Source of the DNA: Brevibacterium linens ATCC 9172
GTDB lineage: Bacteria; Actinomycetota; Actinomycetes; Actinomycetales; Brevibacteriaceae
Direction: 5' to 3'
DNA: 34,593 nt
NCBI RefSeq assembly: GCF_900169165.1
Contig: NZ_FXYY01000029.1
Coordinates: forward strand, 1 to 34,593
Shown here piece after piece: positions 1 to 7,291 of this stretch (positions are counted from its first letter, which is position 1; the number at the start of each line of letters is the position of its first letter). Position numbers and translations under genes: made by a program. The notes beneath the pieces were generated by a model. The model made no database searches. It was given only the letters and a program-made list of their open reading frames with translations, and had not been told where the DNA came from.

Positions 1-80
1 CGACGGGACCAGCGAGTCAACGTCTGGTGTTCTTCATCGGTGAGGATCAGTTCAGCTTTCGGACGACCGGTGCGAGGCAT
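1..80 (-). CDS. IS630 family transposase, N-terminal fragment (cut by window edge)
   Basis: Reading leftwards from the ATG at 80-78 gives 26 codons beginning MPRTGRPKAELILTDEE and continuing with LTRWSRR. This matches the characteristic start of IS630-family transposases: an MxRTGRP opening, then the first helix of the helix-turn-helix DNA-binding region. The DDE catalytic domain would lie beyond the left edge. A purine-rich GGAG precedes the ATG very closely. Whether the complete gene is intact cannot be judged here. Confidence 0.75.
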   Translation of the reverse strand, partial: MPRTGRPKAELILTDEEHQTLTRWSR

Positions 81-124
81 ACTCCATTCTACAACTTCTT
101 ACACGAATTTACGGCGCAGGACAC
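1..124 (-). mobile_element. IS630-type insertion sequence, left-edge fragment
   Basis: The fragment carries the first codons of a transposase read leftwards and an upstream leader of about 44 bp. Read on the minus strand, the presumed IS end starts with GTGTCCTGCGCCGTAAAT. It is preceded by a TA dinucleotide at 125-126, which fits the TA target preference known for IS630 elements. The exact outer boundary is inferred, because the other end of the element lies outside the window. Confidence 0.6.
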
Positions 125-162
125 TAGCGAGGAACAACCCTGCAGAAAAAGAGCGAGATCTC

Positions 163-192
163 GTTACATATTCTGCGGATTCACTGCATAAT
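163..192 (+). promoter_or_regulatory. Promoter of the LysR gene, leaderless type
   Basis: A -10 element CATAAT lies at 187-192, with a weak -35 (GTTACA, 163-168) 18 bp upstream. The ATG at 200 is 7 nt past the -10, where transcription should begin, and no Shine-Dalgarno is present. Just upstream lie a perfect palindrome CGAGATCTCG (154-163) and an inverted repeat GCAGAA/TTCTGC (142-147, 171-176), possible autoregulatory LysR sites. Confidence 0.5.
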
Positions 193-199
193 TGTGCGC

Positions 200-1132
200 A
201 TGATCGATCCGCGCCTGACGACGCTGCGCACCTTCGCCGCCTGCGGCACCGTCGCCGCCACCGCCGAGCTCACCGGCTACTCGCCTTCAGCGGTCTCCGG
301 CCAGCTCAGAGAGCTGCAGCAGGCCCTGGGAATGACGCTGCTCGTCAAGGACGGACGCGGCCTGCGATTGACGTCGACCGGCCGCTATCTCGTTCGCCGC
401 TCCGACGAGTTGACCGCTGCGTGGGAGGACATCCGCGCCGGTGCTCTCGGAGCCGGCGACCAGGCTCCGACGCATTTCGGCATCGGCGGATTCTCGACCG
501 CCTCGTCGAACCTGCTCGCTCCTTTGGCTGCCAAGCTGCGCACGACTCGCCCCGGGATCAGCGTCCACGTCATCGAAGCCAGCCCGACTCGCTGCTTCGA
601 GCTCCTCGTCGCCGAGCGCATCGACCTCGCCGTCATCGTCTCGATGCAGGGCAATGTCCAGGTCGAGGAGGACGACCGGTTCGAGAGCATCGACCTCCTC
701 GACGATCCCCTCGACGTCATGGTGCCCGCCGACCATCCGATCGCCGACCGCGAATCGGTGACCTTGGGCGAGTTGGCCGGCGAGGAGTGGATCACCGCAG
801 GACCGGGCTCGCCCTACCACGCCCTCTTCGTGGCCGCGTTCACCGCGGCCGGGGTCACACCGACCGTGGCCCATGAGTCCGTCGAATGGGAGACTTCGGC
901 AGCGCTCGTCGGAGCCGGGGTCGGAGTCAGCCTGCTGCCCAGGCTGGCCAGCCTCGCCGGGGAGGCCAACGTCCGCCGCGTCCGACTGACGGGAACCGGC
1001 CGCCTGAGCAGGAAGATCATCGCCGCAGTGCGGGCCGGAAGCCGCCGGTCTCCCCTGGTCAGAGAGTCGATGCAGCACCTGCGCACGATGTCCCAGTACA
1101 TCCTCTCGACGCGCCTGCGCGAGGATTCCTGA
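200..1132 (+). CDS. LysR-type transcriptional regulator
   Basis: This 310-aa protein has the usual LysR length. An N-terminal winged helix-turn-helix spans about residues 5-62, with the recognition-helix pattern TGYSPSAVSGQLRELQQ. A periplasmic-binding-protein-like effector domain follows (about 90-295), with the family pattern GVGVSLLPRLA near residue 240. I prefer the ATG at 200 to the in-frame GTG at 194, because a -10 box lies 7 nt upstream and there is no ribosome-binding site, which implies a leaderless message. It lies in the same direction as fdhA, 187 bp upstream, so it may control formaldehyde dehydrogenase, although LysR regulators more often act on divergent genes. The inducer is unknown. 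An IS fragment lies directly upstream. Confidence 0.85.
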   Translation: MIDPRLTTLRTFAACGTVAATAELTGYSPSAVSGQLRELQQALGMTLLVKDGRGLRLTSTGRYLVRRSDELTAAWEDIRAGALGAGDQAPTHFGIGGFSTASSNLLAPLAAKLRTTRPGISVHVIEASPTRCFELLVAERIDLAVIVSMQGNVQVEEDDRFESIDLLDDPLDVMVPADHPIADRESVTLGELAGEEWITAGPGSPYHALFVAAFTAAGVTPTVAHESVEWETSAALVGAGVGVSLLPRLASLAGEANVRRVRLTGTGRLSRKIIAAVRAGSRRSPLVRESMQHLRTMSQYILSTRLREDS

Positions 1133-1319
1133 CGCGTGTTTCGCTGGCTGCGGCGACGAATGCAAAGCGCTTGATATTTCTTCCAGCGGGGGCTTGACAG
1201 AGTCCGTCGCGGGCGGCGAGACTGCAGTCACGTCTGATGAAAGACTGATATGTCAGCGCAGTCTCTCGACTCGCTCACATGCCCAACTCCCCCGCACACG
1301 CATTCATGGAGGCTCGACG

Positions 1320-2534
1320 ATGAGCAATAAGGCAATCAGCTATGCAGGCCCCGGGAAGGTCGAGGTCGTCGACACCGAGTACCCCGAATTCGTCCTCAAG
1401 GACGGGCCTGGAGTCAACCCCGCCAATATCGGCCGCAAGGTCGATCACGGCGTCATCCTCAAGACAGTGGCCACGAACATCTGCGGCTCCGACCAGCACA
1501 TGGTCCGGGGCCGTACGACTGCCCCGGAGGGCCTCGTGCTCGGCCACGAGATCACCGGTGAGGTCGTCGAGGTCGGACGGGACGTCGAATTCGTCAAGGT
1601 CGGCGACCTCGTCTCGGTGCCGTTCAACATCTCGTGCGGCCGCTGCCGCAACTGCAAGGAGAGCAAGACCGGCATCTGCCTCAACGTCAATCCGGACCGC
1701 CCGGGTTCGGCGTACGGCTACGTCGACATGGGCGGCTGGGTCGGCGGACAGGCCGAGTATGTGCTCGTACCCTATGCCGACTGGAACGTCCTGAAGTTCC
1801 CGGACAAGGATCAGGCGATGGAGAAGATCCTCGACCTCACGATGCTCTCGGATATCTTCCCCACCGGGTTCCACGGTGCCGTCAGCGCCGGCGTCGGTGT
1901 CGGCTCGACGGTCTACGTCGCCGGTGCGGGCCCGGTCGGAATCGCCGCGGCCACCTCGGCGCTGCTGCTCGGTGCCGCCTGTGTCATCGTCGGCGACCTC
2001 AACGAGGATCGCCTGGCCCAGGCCCGCGGATTCGGCTGCGAGACGGTCGATGTGTCGAAAGGCGACCCGAAGGATCAGATCGCGCAGATCCTCGGCGAAC
2101 CCGAGGTCGACTGCGGCATCGACGCCGTCGGCTTCGAAGCTCGCGGACACGGCAAGGACGCCGGTCACGAGGCGCCGGCGACGGTGCTCAATTCGCTCAT
2201 GGACATCACCCGGGCCGGAGGCAGCCTCGGCATTCCCGGCCTCTACGTCACCGGCGATCCGGGGGCTCCCGACGAGGCGGCCAAGGAAGGGTCGCTGTCG
2301 ATGCGCTTCGGCCTCGGCTTCGCGAAGTCGCATGTGTTCGTCACCGGCCAGTGCCCGGTGATGAAGTACAACCGGGGACTGATGCAGGCGATCCTCCACG
2401 ACAAGGTCTCGATCGCGAAGAACGTCAATGCGACACCGATCCGCCTCGAGGACGCCCCACAGGGCTATGCCGACTTCGACTCGGGTGTGGCGAAGAAGTT
2501 CGTCCTCGACCCCCACGGCCTCATCTCCGCCTGA
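1320..2534 (+). CDS. fdhA: Glutathione-independent formaldehyde dehydrogenase (zinc, NAD+)
   Basis: This 404-aa cytoplasmic medium-chain zinc dehydrogenase resembles Pseudomonas putida formaldehyde dehydrogenase, which oxidises formaldehyde to formate with bound NAD and no glutathione. Catalytic zinc ligands are C55, H76 and D178. Structural zinc cysteines are C106, C109, C112 and C120. All seven keep the spacing of the Pseudomonas enzyme with a constant +9 offset. The nucleotide motif AGAGPVG is at 201-207. The start is the ATG at 1320, with GGAGG at 1308-1312. The 187-bp upstream gap holds a TTGACA (1194-1199) without a convincing -10, and an inverted repeat AGACTG/CAGTCT (1242-1264). It may detoxify formaldehyde from demethylation reactions or act as an aldehyde dismutase. 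The exact substrate is inferred. Confidence 0.88.
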   Translation: MSNKAISYAGPGKVEVVDTEYPEFVLKDGPGVNPANIGRKVDHGVILKTVATNICGSDQHMVRGRTTAPEGLVLGHEITGEVVEVGRDVEFVKVGDLVSVPFNISCGRCRNCKESKTGICLNVNPDRPGSAYGYVDMGGWVGGQAEYVLVPYADWNVLKFPDKDQAMEKILDLTMLSDIFPTGFHGAVSAGVGVGSTVYVAGAGPVGIAAATSALLLGAACVIVGDLNEDRLAQARGFGCETVDVSKGDPKDQIAQILGEPEVDCGIDAVGFEARGHGKDAGHEAPATVLNSLMDITRAGGSLGIPGLYVTGDPGAPDEAAKEGSLSMRFGLGFAKSHVFVTGQCPVMKYNRGLMQAILHDKVSIAKNVNATPIRLEDAPQGYADFDSGVAKKFVLDPHGLISA

Positions 2535-2563
2535 GGCTCGTTCCACGGGCTGTTCTGCGAACA

Positions 2564-2660
2564 GTGGTCGCAATCGGATAGTGCGAGCCGAAATTCAGGT
2601 CGTAACCGGATACTCAGGAGGCCCTGAAAGTATCCGGTTACGACCTATTCTTGCGACCAC
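2564..2660. terminator. Nested perfect palindrome between convergent genes; dispersed-repeat member
   Basis: An inner pair of perfect 18-bp arms (2597-2614 and 2629-2646, arm AGGTCGTAACCGGATACT) is nested inside perfect 10-bp outer arms (GTGGTCGCAA 2564-2573, TTGCGACCAC 2651-2660). A further CAGG/CCTG pair lies in the loop. It sits exactly between the stops of fdhA and the convergent amidohydrolase, so it probably acts as a bidirectional terminator. The arm sequence recurs at 17577-17666. Confidence 0.75.
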
Positions 2661-2669
2661 AGCCGGCCA

Positions 2670-3869
2670 TCAGCCCCGCTCCTCATCTTCCAGCCGCGCA
2701 AACGCCAGGTGGGCGAGCGCCGCAGCCTGATCGCCGAGCAGACCGTCGTCGAAGACCACCCTGGGCGAATGGTTCGTCTCGGCGTCCGGGTCGATGCCTT
2801 CGGGCGTCGCGCCGAGGAACACAAACGTGCCCGGCACTCTCTCGAGCACGAAGGAGAAGTCCTCCGACCCCATCCGCGGATGCTCCATCTCGACGACCCG
2901 CTCGGCACCGAAGACCGAGCCCAACCGTTCGAGCGCGACCGCTGACTCATCCGGGTTGTTCACGGTCACGGGGAATCCCACCTGGAAGTCGACCTCGGCG
3001 GTGCACCGGTGCGCCCGGGCGACGTTCTCACCGATCTCCGTCACCCGCTCCTGCAGCAGTGCCAGAGACTCGGCGGAGAGGAACCGGATGGAGGCGGTGA
3101 GCTTCGCCGAGTCCGGAATGACGTTGCTGGCCTGCGCGGCTTCGAGCTGCGTGACCGAGACGACGACAGGGTCGAAGATGTCGAAGGACCTGCCGGTCAT
3201 CGTATTCAGGGCCAGCACCACCTCGGCGAGCGCCGGCACGGGGTCGCGGGTCGCCTGCGGTTGGCTGCTGTGCCCGCCGGCCCCGTGGATGGTCAGGGTG
3301 AGATCGGCGAACCCGGCCATGAGCGGCCCGCCCTTCGTCGTGAAGCGACCCCGCACATCGGCTTCGACGTGGATGCCGAAGGCCGCGACGACGGGGACGC
3401 CGGCGGCCTCGAGCACCCCCTCGGCGATCATCGGCTCGGCCCCGCCCTCGACCTCCTCGGCGGGCTGGAACATGAAGATGATCGACCCGGGAATCTCCTC
3501 CCGGTGAGCGGCGAGCAGGCGGGCGGCACCGACGAGTCCCGCCGTGTGCAGGTCGTGTCCGCACGCGTGCATGTTCCCATTCGTCGACGCGAAGTCCAGG
3601 CCGGTGTCCTCGACGACCGGCAGCGCGTCCATATCCCCGCGCAGCAGCACCGCGGGACCGGGCTTCCCGCCCTTGAGGACGGCCACCACCGAGGTGAGCG
3701 ACTCCCCCGTGGTGATCTCAAGTCCCAGCCCGGCGAGCTCATCGAGCACCGTCCGCTGCGTGAAGGGAAGGTCGAACCCGAGTTCGGGGTTCGCGTGCAG
3801 CTTCCGTCGCAGGGCAATGAGATCGCCGAGGTGGCCCTGAGCTTCGGTGCGGAAATCTGGGGTGGTCAT
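2670..3869 (-). CDS. M20 family amidohydrolase / metallopeptidase
   Basis: This 399-aa M20D-type enzyme is typical of N-acyl-amino-acid or hippurate/IAA-conjugate amidohydrolases, which cleave an acyl amide with a two-metal centre. Visible metal-site motifs are HACGHD at 101-106, the glutamate pair in FQPAEE (138-139) and H167 in GIHVEAD. The small lid/dimerisation domain lies between about 185 and 300, with GAGGHSSQP at its start. I chose the ATG at 3869 because AGGAGC lies just upstream; the ATG at 3881 overlaps that site. It is convergent with fdhA and shares the palindromic terminator. Likely cytoplasmic, since no signal peptide is seen. The natural substrate cannot be read from the sequence. 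Confidence 0.88.
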   Translation of the reverse strand: MTTPDFRTEAQGHLGDLIALRRKLHANPELGFDLPFTQRTVLDELAGLGLEITTGESLTSVVAVLKGGKPGPAVLLRGDMDALPVVEDTGLDFASTNGNMHACGHDLHTAGLVGAARLLAAHREEIPGSIIFMFQPAEEVEGGAEPMIAEGVLEAAGVPVVAAFGIHVEADVRGRFTTKGGPLMAGFADLTLTIHGAGGHSSQPQATRDPVPALAEVVLALNTMTGRSFDIFDPVVVSVTQLEAAQASNVIPDSAKLTASIRFLSAESLALLQERVTEIGENVARAHRCTAEVDFQVGFPVTVNNPDESAVALERLGSVFGAERVVEMEHPRMGSEDFSFVLERVPGTFVFLGATPEGIDPDAETNHSPRVVFDDGLLGDQAAALAHLAFARLEDEERG

Positions 3870-3906
3870 GGGGCTCCTCATCGTATGGGTGGCGTGCGGT
3901 TCGGTT

Positions 3907-3922
3907 CGACCGGTTCCGGTCG
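3907..3922. promoter_or_regulatory. Perfect 7+2+7 palindrome upstream of the amidohydrolase, candidate operator
   Basis: CGACCGGTTCCGGTCG is a perfect inverted repeat 38-53 bp before the amidohydrolase start. A minus-strand -10-like TAGATT lies just beyond it (3935-3940), so the palindrome would fall at about the transcription start. Its half-sites are 6 bp apart, unlike the 4-bp spacing of the PaaR sites. The cognate regulator is unknown. Confidence 0.4.
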
Positions 3923-4051
3923 GCTGCTGTTACCAATCTATGCCCTCCGGTGGTCGACGCACCCTTTTTGCCGGTCTCGTCGATGAGTATCGGATGTTCA
4001 CCTATCCGGTGTGGCAGGGTCGCGGACACCCTGGACCGAACTGACCAATCC

Positions 4052-4408
4052 TCACGCCGTGCCGAACATGACCTTCCGACCGTCGGGGTCCTCGACCGTG
4101 ACGACGACGTCGTCGACGGCCACAAGCGGGGTGCCCGCGTGTCTGATCCGCGTCAGGAACTCCGCCTGATCCGGGATCCGGAAGTACAGGTGCGTGAGAT
4201 TCGACTCGGCTACAGGCGGGAACGCATAGTCAGCGAAGGCCTCGGCCGAATGCAGCGCCACCTGCACTCCCCCGGCCTCGGCAGTGAAATACGTGTACTC
4301 CTCATCACCCTCGGTCGTCAGCGGCAGCCCTGCGATCTCGCGATAGAAGGCGGCGGTCGCCTCGGCGTCGGTGCAGGTGAGGAACACCCCGCGAAACGTC
4401 GATTCCAT
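4052..4408 (-). CDS. VOC superfamily (glyoxalase/bleomycin-resistance fold) protein
   Basis: This 118-aa single-domain protein has the paired beta-alpha-beta-beta-beta VOC fold. The opening FRGVFLTCTDAEATAAFY and the closing VEDPDGRKVMF are family signatures. Members bind a metal and act as lyases, isomerases, dioxygenases or drug-binding proteins; nothing here selects among these. A start at 4408 (ATG) is supported by AGGGAG 7 nt upstream; the longer upstream frame has no homology-like features. It is divergent from the lipoprotein gene across about 180 bp, so the two share an upstream region. Probably cytoplasmic. Confidence 0.8.
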   Translation of the reverse strand: MESTFRGVFLTCTDAEATAAFYREIAGLPLTTEGDEEYTYFTAEAGGVQVALHSAEAFADYAFPPVAESNLTHLYFRIPDQAEFLTRIRHAGTPLVAVDDVVVTVEDPDGRKVMFGTA

Positions 4409-4586
4409 GCTTGGCTCCCTTCGCTGCGGATGGCACGGACTGTGCTCCACGCGATTCCGGTAGCCGCAGTGTACCCGAATCCACCTACCGCAACCACCCT
4501 TGCCAAGTGACGCACATACTCCACACATTCTTCGGGGAGTCGGCCCTGTTAGCCTGGCAGGCTGAAACCGATGAGCAGGAGTGAAT

Positions 4587-5369
4587 GTGCGAACGAACCG
4601 GTGGCTGCTGGGCCTGGCCATGTCCGTTTCCGTGGTGGCGTTGGCCGCCTGCGGAAGTCAGGATGACGAAGCATCGCCGAAGGACTCCTCGGCCGCAGCC
4701 GAACAGTCGCCCGGCGCCGACTCCGCCCAGGACCAACAGGGCCAGCAGGGCAAACCGAACACGAAGGACATCCCCGACGTGGTCGCCGAGGTCAACGGCA
4801 AGACGATCACGAAGGACGAGTTCGTCCCCCTCTTCGAAACCCAGTACCAGCAGATGCAGATGCAGGCCCAGCAGTCCGGCCAGCCGGTCGATGAGACGGG
4901 CCTGAAGAAGCAGACCGCTGAGAACCTCGTGAGCACCGAAGTCCTCGTCCAGGAAGCCGACAAGCGCAAGATCGACGTCACGGACAAGGACATCGACAAG
5001 GGGCTCAAGGAGTCCGCGAAATCGGGGCAGATGAGCGAGAAGGACTTCCTCAAGGCCATGAAGGACCAGGGCATGGATGAGCAGAAGGTCCGCTCGGAGC
5101 TTGCCAACCAGCTGAAGATCGAAGGCCTCATCGAGGACGAATACGGTGAGTTCGAAGTCACCGGCGAAGAGATCGGCCAGGCCTACGAACAGGCGAAGAC
5201 CCAGCAGGAGCAGATGGCTGCGCAGGGCGGACAACAGCAGGAGATGCCGCCGATCGAGGACATGCGCCCCCAGCTCAAGAAGCAGGTCAAGCAGCAGAAG
5301 TCCCAGGAGGCGACTCAGAAGTACGCGAAGAAGCTGCGCAAACAGGCCGACGTCACGATCCACCTCTGA
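4587..5369 (+). CDS. SurA-N-domain lipoprotein (putative extracytoplasmic chaperone)
   Basis: This 260-aa protein has a lipoprotein signal peptide: basic start, hydrophobic segment, then a lipobox ending ALAAC with the cysteine near residue 23. An acidic, Gln-rich linker follows. Next comes a SurA/PpiC-type N-terminal chaperone region, starting at VVAEVNGKTITKDEF and rich in helices of the ENLVSTEVLVQEADKRKI type. No parvulin PPIase domain is visible, so it is chaperone-like rather than a complete foldase. I prefer GTG 4587 over GTG 4581, because AGGAG (4577-4581) overlaps the latter and is 5 nt before the former. A -10-like TAGCCT is at 4550-4555. It would be anchored to the outer face of the membrane and help fold secreted proteins. 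Confidence 0.82.
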   Translation: MRTNRWLLGLAMSVSVVALAACGSQDDEASPKDSSAAAEQSPGADSAQDQQGQQGKPNTKDIPDVVAEVNGKTITKDEFVPLFETQYQQMQMQAQQSGQPVDETGLKKQTAENLVSTEVLVQEADKRKIDVTDKDIDKGLKESAKSGQMSEKDFLKAMKDQGMDEQKVRSELANQLKIEGLIEDEYGEFEVTGEEIGQAYEQAKTQQEQMAAQGGQQQEMPPIEDMRPQLKKQVKQQKSQEATQKYAKKLRKQADVTIHL

Positions 5370-5426
5370 GGCCCGAACGCCACGGATTCCATCCCATTTG
5401 GCAAGAAACTGCCGCCTTTTCTCAAG

Positions 5427-5455
5427 AAAAAGCCGAGCGTTCCTCGCATTTTTTT
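5427..5455 (+). terminator. Probable intrinsic terminator after the lipoprotein gene
   Basis: An A5 run, a CGAG/CTCG stem around a 5-nt loop, and a T run at 5449-5455 form a hairpin with a small internal loop followed by U-rich RNA. The GC core is short (4 bp), so termination may be weak. Confidence 0.5.
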
Positions 5456-5483
5456 GTATAAAACTTACCCTGAGGTGGACTAT

Positions 5484-5506
5484 CCGGTCGGTCGGCTGAC
5501 CGCCGG
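5484..5506. promoter_or_regulatory. GGTC/GACC-rich inverted repeat upstream of the OFA transporter
   Basis: The stretch contains CGGTC-GGCT-GACCG (5489-5502), flanked by CCGG on both sides with a one-base bulge. It lies about 70-90 bp before the transporter start, within a 203-bp non-coding stretch that also holds a TATAAA (5457-5462). It could be an operator. No regulator gene is adjacent. Confidence 0.35.
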
Positions 5507-5572
5507 TCGCACGTTCCGTCCGCTGACCAGTGTCGACGGTGACACGAGTTTCATCGCAGAAAAGGACTTCCC

Positions 5573-6943
5573 GTGGCTTCCATTCTCACACGCTCGGCGA
5601 TCGTCGCGCCGAAGAACTTCAACCGGTGGCTGATCCCACCGGCCGCTCTGGCCATCCACCTGTGCATCGGCCAGGTCTACGCATTCAGCGTCTTCAAGAT
5701 CCCGTTCATGTCCCACTTCGACTCCGGTGAGGTCGCGATCGGCTGGATCTTCTCGATCGCGATCCTCATGCTCGGTATATCTTCGGCCGTCTTCGGCCCC
5801 TGGGTGGAGAAGAACGGCCCCCGCGCCTCGATGGTCGCCGCCGGAACCTGCTGGGTCGTCGGCTTCTTCATCGCCTCGCTCGGCATCGTCGCCGGTCAGC
5901 TGTGGCTGGTCTACCTCGGCTACGGAGTCATCGGCGGCATCGGTCTGGGCATCGGCTACATCTCCCCGGTCTCGACCCTGATGAAATGGTTCCCGGACCG
6001 CCCCGGCCTGGCCACGGGACTGGCCATCATGGGCTTCGGCGGCGGAGCGCTCATCGCCAGCCCGATGTCGAACCAGCTCATGGCCCTCTACGGCGGCGGT
6101 GCCGATCCCGAACACCTCGTCGCGGGCCTGACCCCGACCTTCGTCACCCTCGGCATCGTCTACGCCGTGGTCATCGCCGCCGGCGCCTTCGTCATCCGCG
6201 TCCCCCACCCCGATTGGGCCCCGAAGGGCTTCGACCCGGCGAAGGTCAAGGCGAAGCCGATGCAGACGAAGGGCAACGTCTCTGTCCGCAACGCCATCCG
6301 CACACCGCAGTTCTGGCTGCTGTGGGCCGTCCTCTTCCTCAACGTCACCGCGGGCATCGGCATCCTCGAGAATGCCGCCCCGATGATCCAGTCCTACTTC
6401 GGCATCACCGCCGCCGCGGCCGCCGGCTTCGTCGGCCTGCTCTCCATCGGCAACATGGGCGGACGATTCATCTGGTCGACGACGTCGGACTACCTCGGCC
6501 GGAAGAACAACTACATGCTCTACCTCGGCGTCGGAGCGCTCCTCTACCTCCTCGTGGCGCTCTTCGGCGGCGATTCGCTCATCCTCTTCGTGCTGGCCAC
6601 ACTGGTCATCATCTCCTTCTACGGCGGCGGATTCGCCACCGTGCCCGCCTACCTCAAGGACCTCTTCGGCGTCTACCAGGTCGGAGCCATCCACGGCGCC
6701 CTGCTCACCGCCTGGTCGGCCGCCGGTGTGGCCGGTCCGCTCATCGTCAACTCCGTCGTCGAGGCGGGAGAAGCGGCAGGGAAGGAAGGCCCCGCCCTCT
6801 ACACTCCGGGAATGTTCATCATGGTCGGCGCGTTGGTCATCGGCTTCATCGCCAATGCCCTCATCCGCCCGGTCAGCGAGAAGCACTTCGAACGCGAAGA
6901 GGTCGTCGCCGCCAAACAGGCCGCCGCCCTCGAAGAGAACTGA
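5573..6943 (+). CDS. OFA-family (oxalate/formate antiporter-like) MFS transporter
   Basis: This 456-aa, 12-helix membrane carrier belongs to the oxalate/formate antiporter branch of the major facilitator superfamily. The family-typical start RWLIPPAALAIHLCIGQVYA forms helix 1, followed by glycine-rich helices such as GYGVIGGIGLGIGYISP and a basic cytoplasmic loop with MKWFPDRPGLATG. A conserved second-half motif reads GNMGGRFIWSTTSDYLGRKN (about residues 297-316). The start is GTG 5573, preceded by AAGGAC. The substrate is unknown; relatives move small mono- or dicarboxylates. A 56-aa membrane protein follows after 15 bp and is probably co-translated and functionally linked. Confidence 0.88.
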   Translation: MASILTRSAIVAPKNFNRWLIPPAALAIHLCIGQVYAFSVFKIPFMSHFDSGEVAIGWIFSIAILMLGISSAVFGPWVEKNGPRASMVAAGTCWVVGFFIASLGIVAGQLWLVYLGYGVIGGIGLGIGYISPVSTLMKWFPDRPGLATGLAIMGFGGGALIASPMSNQLMALYGGGADPEHLVAGLTPTFVTLGIVYAVVIAAGAFVIRVPHPDWAPKGFDPAKVKAKPMQTKGNVSVRNAIRTPQFWLLWAVLFLNVTAGIGILENAAPMIQSYFGITAAAAAGFVGLLSIGNMGGRFIWSTTSDYLGRKNNYMLYLGVGALLYLLVALFGGDSLILFVLATLVIISFYGGGFATVPAYLKDLFGVYQVGAIHGALLTAWSAAGVAGPLIVNSVVEAGEAAGKEGPALYTPGMFIMVGALVIGFIANALIRPVSEKHFEREEVVAAKQAAALEEN

Positions 6944-6958
6944 AGGAAGGAACAGATC

Positions 6959-7129
6959 ATGAACGAGTCCACCTCCGTCGCCCACGTTCCCGACTCCGGC
7001 TCCCCGCAGTCGCCGGTCGGCGGCGCCTACAAGTCCGTCGGCTCCGTCCTCACCGTCGTCGTGGTCGGCGGCCTCCTCTGGGGCCTGTCCCTGACCGTGA
7101 TCAAGGCCGTCGCAATCTTCACCGGCTGA
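6959..7129 (+). CDS. Small single-helix partner of the OFA transporter (MFS small-subunit type)
   Basis: This 56-aa protein starts at ATG 6959, with GGAAGG 8 nt upstream and 15 bp after the transporter stop. The first 26 residues are polar and flexible (Ser, Pro, Gly). A single hydrophobic helix follows at about residues 28-53 (SVLTVVVVGGLLWGLSLTVI and onwards), interrupted by one lysine near the end. Short one-helix proteins next to OFA-type carriers have been annotated in other bacteria as MFS transporter small subunits. The tight spacing here supports the same role, but function is inferred from position and topology. The alternative is an unrelated small membrane protein. Confidence 0.72.
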   Translation: MNESTSVAHVPDSGSPQSPVGGAYKSVGSVLTVVVVGGLLWGLSLTVIKAVAIFTG

Positions 7130-7240
7130 CCCCCTCGCCGAGGCGGCCCCGACGCAGCCGCGAACCCGCCGTTGTCATCGCGGGCCCACAGAATCGAAGC
7201 CTTGCCTCAGCCGCGCCACAGCCCAGCCACAGCGTGCGGG

Positions 7241-7276
7241 TGCTGAATAGGAGTCATCAGGAACTCCTCCTCAGCA
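7241..7276 (+). promoter_or_regulatory. Hairpin just upstream of the protease ribosome-binding site
   Basis: Arms 7241-7254 and 7263-7276 pair as TGCTGA/TCAGCA plus AGGAGT/ACTCCT, with a 2x2 internal loop and an 8-nt apical loop. The hairpin ends 2 nt before the AGAAAGG ribosome-binding site (7278-7284) of the protease gene. It could be an RNA control structure or a DNA operator. The rest of the 162-bp gap (7130-7240) holds nothing else clear. Confidence 0.45.
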
Positions 7277-7291
7277 CAGAAAGGCACGACC

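Noticed and set aside
1194..1319. N-terminal extension of FdhA
   Set aside because: GGAGG before ATG 1320 and family alignment favour the shorter start; the extension overlaps promoter-like sequence.
3907..3922. A fifth PaaR site at the amidohydrolase
   Set aside because: Half-sites resemble GACC/GGTC but are 6 bp apart instead of 4, and the flanks do not match; kept only as an independent palindrome.
3847..4044. Short plus-strand frame between the amidohydrolase and VOC genes
   Set aside because: No ribosome-binding site, no recognisable features, and it overlaps the start of the amidohydrolase gene.
5480..6985. A 501-codon minus-strand frame
   Set aside because: It is the antisense shadow of the OFA transporter, with low-complexity Asp/Gly/Arg translation.
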